The position numbers and the translations under genes are program-made. The notes under the pieces are model-generated. The model was not told the DNA's origin. It ran no database searches and saw nothing but the letters and a program-made list of their open reading frames with translations. From assembly GCA_004376305.1 (NCBI GenBank), contig SOKD01000101.1:1-9601 (forward strand): a DNA stretch of 9,601 nt, given 5' to 3'. The DNA is from Candidatus Cloacimonadota bacterium. Its GTDB lineage: Bacteria > Hydrothermota > E44-bin80. Shown here in pieces: positions 5,630-9,601 of this stretch; the stretch's first letter is position 1; the number at the start of each line of letters is the position of its first letter.

Positions 5630-7149
5630 AAGAGCAAGATGCGCAGAACATAGAGTTTCTTGCTGAGATAGTTGAGTCAATTTTCTCATCCGTTGAACTT
5701 CAACATGTTCTTAATGGTATAGCCCAGAAAGCGACGGAGGTTCTTGGTGCAGATGCGTCATCGATAATGCTTATTGAGCCTGGTACACAAGAAATGAGGA
5801 TACGGGCAAGTTACAATTTGAGTCCTGAATATGTCAATATTGTAAAGGCAAAGGTAGGTGGTGACCTATCAGGTAAGGTAGTTGCAAATGGAAAACCAGT
5901 TTACATTCCGGATATAATTACTTATTTCACTAAAACCAGGGATGAATTCTCACTCAAATGGACTAAGAAAGAAGGACTGGTATCTGTTATTTCTCTGCCG
6001 ATAATCGGTCAAAAGAAAAATAGGGGTACCATTAATGTTTACTACCGAAAGGCTCATAAGGTTAGTGCAAAAGAGAAGCGGGTTATTTCAAACTTTGCGG
6101 ATTTCTCGAATGTTGCGATATCAAACGCCACGATGTTTGAGGAAAGAAAGAGACAAATTCTTGCACTTGAAGCGTTGAATCTTATCGGACAGAAAATATC
6201 ATCGGTAAGTGATTTCGAAAGTCTTGTTGAGGTTGTTTACGGAGAGACATCAAAGATAATGAAAACGGAAAATTTCTACCTTGCACTCTATAACAAAGAG
6301 AAGCATGAAATAAGGTTTATTCTCTATGTAGAAGAGGGGATACGACAGAAGGAGAAAAAAAGGAAGCTGAGGAGCGGATTGACGGAATACGTTATCAGTA
6401 CCCAAAAACCATTGCTTCTGCCAAAAGATGTTAACGAGGAATCGAAGAAACTGGGAATTAAGGCAATGGGCAGGGCTGCGCGTTGCTGGCTGGGCGTGCC
6501 CATTATGTATGGGAAAAAGGTTCTTGGTGTTATTGGTGTACAGGATTATGAAAAAGAGGAAATATATGATGAGAATGATATGAAGGTGCTGCTTACCATT
6601 GCTAACCAGACTGCCGTGGCAATAGAAAACAGTCAACTGTACGAAGAAACAAGAAAAATGGCTATAACGGACCCGATGACCGGGTTGTACAATATACGCC
6701 ATCTGTATAATGTGCTTCAGCTTGAGATAGAAAGGGCAAAGCGGTACAATCTTAGTTTCTCCATGCTCATTATTGATATAGATAATTTTAAGGAGCACAA
6801 CGACAAATACGGTCATCTGGTGGGAGATGAACTACTCAGGTTGTATGGTAAGTTTCTGATGGATAATACAAGAAAGGTTGACACGGTTACTCGATATGGC
6901 GGTGACGAATTTGTAATCGTTCTTCCGGAAACAGGTAAAATGGATGCAGAGCATTTCATTGTTAGACTTGTCAATAAATTAAAGAGGCATACATTTAAGG
7001 TTCAGAACAAGCAGATAGGTTTAATGGGAACAATGGGCGAGGCTTCTTTTCCTGAAGATGGAAAGACATCAGAAGAAATACTTGGATTTGCAGACCGGAA
7101 TCTACTTAGAAAAAAGAAAGAGAAGGATATGAGAAGAAGGACATCTTAG
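5626..7149 (+). CDS. Diguanylate cyclase with two GAF sensor domains (GAF-GAF-GGDEF)
   Basis: This enzyme makes cyclic di-GMP from two GTP under control of small-ligand GAF sensors. There is no signal peptide or membrane segment, so it is cytoplasmic. GAF1 spans about 12-170, GAF2 about 182-342, and the GGDEF domain about 345-500. It starts with a typical DPMTGLYN (349-356), followed by the metal-binding IDIDNFK (383-389) and HNDKYGH. The active-site motif is intact (GGDEF at 425-429). An inhibitory RxxD site (Arg416-Lys-Val-Asp419) lies exactly five residues before it, so feedback by c-di-GMP is expected. The last 15 or so residues are very basic (RKKKEKDMRRR) in place of the common AKxxGRN ending. 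The ATG overlaps the preceding stop (ATGA), with GGAG 5 nt upstream. The 3' end overlaps the convergent yidD stop by 4 nt. No EAL or HD-GYP phosphodiesterase lies in the window. The GAF ligands are unknown. Confidence 0.95.
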   Translation: MKEQDAQNIEFLAEIVESIFSSVELQHVLNGIAQKATEVLGADASSIMLIEPGTQEMRIRASYNLSPEYVNIVKAKVGGDLSGKVVANGKPVYIPDIITYFTKTRDEFSLKWTKKEGLVSVISLPIIGQKKNRGTINVYYRKAHKVSAKEKRVISNFADFSNVAISNATMFEERKRQILALEALNLIGQKISSVSDFESLVEVVYGETSKIMKTENFYLALYNKEKHEIRFILYVEEGIRQKEKKRKLRSGLTEYVISTQKPLLLPKDVNEESKKLGIKAMGRAARCWLGVPIMYGKKVLGVIGVQDYEKEEIYDENDMKVLLTIANQTAVAIENSQLYEETRKMAITDPMTGLYNIRHLYNVLQLEIERAKRYNLSFSMLIIDIDNFKEHNDKYGHLVGDELLRLYGKFLMDNTRKVDTVTRYGGDEFVIVLPETGKMDAEHFIVRLVNKLKRHTFKVQNKQIGLMGTMGEASFPEDGKTSEEILGFADRNLLRKKKEKDMRRRTS

Positions 7150-7544
7150 TAACGATCAGCTGCGTCAATGAGTTTATACCCTCTTCCTTGAATCCATGTA
7201 GCATTGTAGAATTTCCCATAGTGATTCCATGACCAGGGATTACATCGTTGGAGTCGATCAACGGCAAGTAAGATGCCCCTCACTGTTCCTCTCTGTTTAA
7301 TTGCATTATAAGCAAAGTGTGAACAGGATGGTGTGAAGTTACATGCATCTCCCTGCTGGTCGGAAAGGAGTATTTGATATAACCTGATTTGTCCGAGCAG
7401 AAATATCTCTCCTGTAAGAATCTTTCGTTGCTCGTTTTCCTTTTTTGGTTTTCTGGTAAAATCCCACAAGTACTGTTCATCCGGAAAAAGAGGGATCAAT
7501 AAGACCAATATAAGGAATACAATGAGCGCTATTTTATATTTCAT
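7146..7544 (-). CDS. yidD: YidD-family membrane protein insertion efficiency factor, with N-terminal anchor
   Basis: YidD assists the YidC/Sec machinery in inserting inner-membrane proteins. The family signature is clear: IRLYQILLS (53-61), CNFTPSCS (Cys68, Cys74) with following HFAYNAI, a Gly-rich turn, then DRLQRCNP (Cys101). All three family cysteines are kept. Ordinary YidD is about 70-100 aa and amphipathic at its start. Here the preferred start gives 132 aa, with a hydrophobic helix at 5-20 (a signal anchor or signal peptide), a charged linker (30-42), then the domain and a C-terminal tail of about 28 residues. I chose the ATG at 7544 because the protein then begins MKYKIA, ideal for a membrane anchor. 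An AAGAGAG stretch abuts it, which is unusually close for a ribosome binding site. The frame stays open upstream to ATGs at 7598 and 7619 and a TTG at 7625; those would overlap recJ. The gene follows recJ after 40 nt and is away from the usual rnpA-yidC cluster. Confidence 0.88.
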   Translation of the reverse strand: MKYKIALIVFLILVLLIPLFPDEQYLWDFTRKPKKENEQRKILTGEIFLLGQIRLYQILLSDQQGDACNFTPSCSHFAYNAIKQRGTVRGILLAVDRLQRCNPWSWNHYGKFYNATWIQGRGYKLIDAADRY

Positions 7545-7584
7545 CTCTCTTAACCAATTCGAAACAGAAAAGACTGTTGATTTT

Positions 7585-9270
7585 TCATGTCTGCTCATTG
7601 AACAGGGATGGTCTTGCATCAGCAATGATAAGGATACCGGAACTATTCAGGTAGTATACAATATCAAGTAAAACTGGTTTACCGTCAATCCCAACCCATG
7701 TTTGGGTAATGTTTTTCATCTCTATTTGTTTGGATTTCCCTGATTCAGGAATTATATATGAGTAAACACCATTTGAGAGGGAAACGCCTTGAGCCAGAAA
7801 AAGCGGTGAAGGGTTGCTGTGAGCGAAGGGAGTTAATAATAAAATCTCGTTCTTTAGTTTTTGAGTGATCTTTTCAGGTGAAAGTGTATCGATAATCCGC
7901 ATTTCTCTCTCTTGCTCAGTAGCAATAGAAGTCCCGGGGAATGTCCCCTTTAAGTACTGTTTCATTTCATCAAGATGTTCTTTTCTGATTGTAAAACCGC
8001 ATGCTTGCTTGTGACCGCCAAAAGAAAGAAAGAGACTGCTCTTTTTAGCGAGTATTGCATATACGTTTACTCCCCCCGGTGCCCGCGCTTCTCCGATTAT
8101 GTTTTCTTCTTTATCAGATGCCACAATTACCGGTTTGCTTAATCGTTCCTTGAGGCGGGAAGCGCAGAAACCAAGATAATCAAATTGAAGTTTTGGATTA
8201 TAGATAAATATAACCGCTTCTTTAGTATCTTGTGGAATTGAAACCAGAATCCTTTTATAGTTTTCGTTTGCATGTGCATGCCATTCTTCACTTTCTATGA
8301 GGAGCCTGGATATGGTTTTACGAAGGGTGTCTTCATTGTTCTCAGTGAGAAGCTGAAAACCAACATTGTTGCCGAATTCCTTTCTTTTTCCGGTTGAGAA
8401 AACGGAGATCATTTTCCGTACTGCTTCTTCATCGCAAACATTTCCTTTGCAGATCATTTCACGTAGAATTCTTATACCACATCGTTCCGTTTTCTGCAGC
8501 CATTCAAAGCCAAGATGCGCAAGAACAAAGTTTTCATCCTTCAGGGGAACACGGTCGGCATATGTTCCAAGGAAAATCAGCGGATACCACCTCGGAATAA
8601 TACTCTGCCATTCTTTTGATTGCAGGGACAGCATGGATTGAGCTATGAACCAGCCCAGCTTGAATGCAACCATAACGCCGGCTATGTCCGGAAAGGGATA
8701 TTGAGAATCCGCTCTTTTTGGATTTATAAGAGGAAAATGTGGCGTACTTTCAACCGGGACTTCGTGGTGATCTGTTACAACGATATCAATACCCATTTCC
8801 TGAGCCGCAGCGATTTCGTTGTGATCAGAAGATGCACAATCAACTGTTACGATAAGTGAACAGCCGAGATTGGCTGCCTGTTGAATGCCAGGAGTGTTGA
8901 GTCCTATTCCTTCCTTTTTTCGATTTGGTATATGGTAGAAGACCCTTGCGTTAAGATTTTTCAGAAGCTCGAACAAAAAAACTGTAGCAGTTATCCCGTC
9001 GGTGTCTTCATCGCCCCATATAAGTATTTTCTCTCCATCTTTGATTGCTCTTTGAATCCGATCTGTTCCCTGTTCTATATCAGGAAGGAGGGAAGCTTGA
9101 TGAAGGCTCTTGATTCCCGGGGAGGTGATGCTGGTTATTTTATCAGCAGTGTCGATTCCTTTTTCAAGGAGTATCCTGGAAAATTGTGTTGAAAATTTGT
9201 ATTTCTTTGAAAGAGCTTCAATTTTGCTCTGATCGATATTAACTATATGCCATTTCATTAGAGGTACCAT
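7585..9270 (-). CDS. recJ: Single-stranded-DNA-specific exonuclease RecJ
   Basis: RecJ degrades single-stranded DNA 5' to 3' in recombination, mismatch repair and base excision repair. The 561-aa length is close to the E. coli protein (577 aa). DHH-domain motifs are present in order: GDEDTDGITAT (86-96; metal-binding Asp87, Asp89, Asp91), VTVDC (Asp144), TDHHE with the DHH triad at 167-169, and LGTYAD (244-249). The DHHA1 domain contains FGGHKQACGF (427-436), and an OB-like C-terminal domain follows (about 450-560). Motif I is usually GDYDVDG; Tyr to Glu and Val to Thr are changes, but all metal-binding Asp residues are kept, so activity is expected. I chose the ATG at 9270 because AAGGA lies 9 nt upstream; a second in-frame ATG at 9258 has no such site. 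The start overlaps the end of scpA by 32 nt, so the two are probably translationally coupled. yidD follows on the same strand. Confidence 0.93.
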   Translation of the reverse strand: MVPLMKWHIVNIDQSKIEALSKKYKFSTQFSRILLEKGIDTADKITSITSPGIKSLHQASLLPDIEQGTDRIQRAIKDGEKILIWGDEDTDGITATVFLFELLKNLNARVFYHIPNRKKEGIGLNTPGIQQAANLGCSLIVTVDCASSDHNEIAAAQEMGIDIVVTDHHEVPVESTPHFPLINPKRADSQYPFPDIAGVMVAFKLGWFIAQSMLSLQSKEWQSIIPRWYPLIFLGTYADRVPLKDENFVLAHLGFEWLQKTERCGIRILREMICKGNVCDEEAVRKMISVFSTGKRKEFGNNVGFQLLTENNEDTLRKTISRLLIESEEWHAHANENYKRILVSIPQDTKEAVIFIYNPKLQFDYLGFCASRLKERLSKPVIVASDKEENIIGEARAPGGVNVYAILAKKSSLFLSFGGHKQACGFTIRKEHLDEMKQYLKGTFPGTSIATEQEREMRIIDTLSPEKITQKLKNEILLLTPFAHSNPSPLFLAQGVSLSNGVYSYIIPESGKSKQIEMKNITQTWVGIDGKPVLLDIVYYLNSSGILIIADARPSLFNEQT

Positions 9271-9601
9271 ACAATTTTATCCTTCCAAAGGTTTGTTGTT
9301 GAATCATTTTGATTTTTTGAATTTTAACAAGTTCGAGAACGGCAATGAATGTTACGATAATTTCTTCAAGCGTTTTTTGCTCAACGAGATCCATGAAAAA
9401 AAGCATTCTGTTTTGACCAATTTTAAGCAGGATCCTATCCATCTTCTCTTGAATGTCAAATTTTGTGCCAATAAGAGCAAATACGGGTTTTAACCTTGTT
9501 CTTTTAAGAATATCAAAAAGAAGCTCATTAACATCTTTATAGGTTAGTCCACTGAGACCGGAGCTATGAATCGTGCGATCACTGGTTAGACCCCTTATCC
9601 A
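9239..9601 (-). CDS. scpA: Segregation and condensation protein ScpA, C-terminal part (5' end beyond the right edge)
   Basis: ScpA is the kleisin that bridges SMC ATPase heads and binds ScpB in the bacterial condensin complex. From the right edge to the TAA at 9239 there are 120 codons in one open frame. The last 70 or so match the ScpA C-terminal winged helix, which contacts the SMC head. Visible signatures are KFDIQEKMDRIL, then a 'TLEEIIVTFIAVLELVK' block (the family pattern is roughly V-x-T-F-L-A-L-L-E-L), a 'Q-x-x-x-F-G-x-I-x-L' ending, and a short tail. The upstream part in the window is low-complexity linker-like sequence, as expected for the middle of a kleisin. An internal ATG at 9442 is not the true start, because the frame continues unbroken upstream. 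The 3' end overlaps recJ by 32 nt. scpB and smc are not in the window. The match is by pattern only, but the C-terminal motif is distinctive. Confidence 0.82.
   Translation of the reverse strand, partial: WIRGLTSDRTIHSSGLSGLTYKDVNELLFDILKRTRLKPVFALIGTKFDIQEKMDRILLKIGQNRMLFFMDLVEQKTLEEIIVTFIAVLELVKIQKIKMIQQQTFGRIKLYGTSNEMAYS

Noticed and set aside
6250..6816. 188-codon open frame on the minus strand
   Set aside because: It is antisense to the GAF2/GGDEF region of the cyclase. The predicted product is hydrophobic and erratic in composition, without a family match, and the sense frame has intact motifs throughout.
8366..9192. Plus-strand open frames of 68-103 codons
   Set aside because: They are antisense to recJ, which has full family motifs across this stretch.
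1..9601. CRISPR array, mobile element, phage or defence island
   Set aside because: I saw no regularly spaced direct repeats, transposase, integrase, terminal inverted repeats or known defence-gene signatures. All long frames belong to housekeeping, repair, envelope or signalling families.

Overview
This 9.6 kb window is dense, ordinary-looking bacterial chromosome: moderately AT-rich, with Shine-Dalgarno sites on most genes and 4-nt overlaps between several of them. Bacterial markers (ScpA, RecJ, YidD, a GGDEF cyclase) exclude an archaeal or eukaryotic source. The particular mix (endonuclease Q, a transketolase with an atypical cofactor motif, a RecJ with an atypical motif I) suggests an uncultured or candidate-phylum bacterium. 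I cannot assign a phylum from sequence reading alone. There is no rRNA, tRNA, CRISPR array, transposase, integrase or phage gene.

Layout. (1) Positions 1-1270, minus strand: transketolase, cut by the left edge inside its pyrimidine-binding domain. (2) Positions 1271-1592: a divergent promoter region with a good sigma70-type promoter on each strand and a 15-bp perfect palindrome between them. (3) Positions 1593-7149, plus strand: six tightly spaced genes that read as one operon. They are a membrane-anchored M23 (LytM) peptidase, a class I SAM methyltransferase, an endonuclease Q (PHP-family DNA repair nuclease), a HIT-family nucleotide hydrolase, a small two-helix membrane protein with a PH-like tail, and a GAF-GAF-GGDEF diguanylate cyclase. 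(4) Positions 9601-7146, minus strand: the 3' part of scpA, then recJ, then a membrane-anchored yidD. This cluster runs convergently into the cyclase gene, and the two stop codons overlap.

How the genes may work together. The minus-strand cluster combines chromosome condensation (ScpA), single-strand DNA exonuclease (RecJ) and a membrane-protein insertion factor (YidD). The plus-strand operon mixes envelope remodelling (M23), DNA base-damage repair (EndoQ) and nucleotide signalling (HIT, GGDEF). HIT, membrane protein and cyclase are joined by start/stop overlaps, so translational coupling is likely. A shared pathway is only inference.

The most noteworthy single observation is that EndoQ ends exactly in QLELF, a match to the bacterial sliding-clamp binding pentapeptide. 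I found no convincing evidence of an entirely new system. The better leads are this clamp tag, the coupled HIT/PH/GGDEF trio, the SDA variant of the transketolase thiamine-diphosphate motif, and the anchored YidD.
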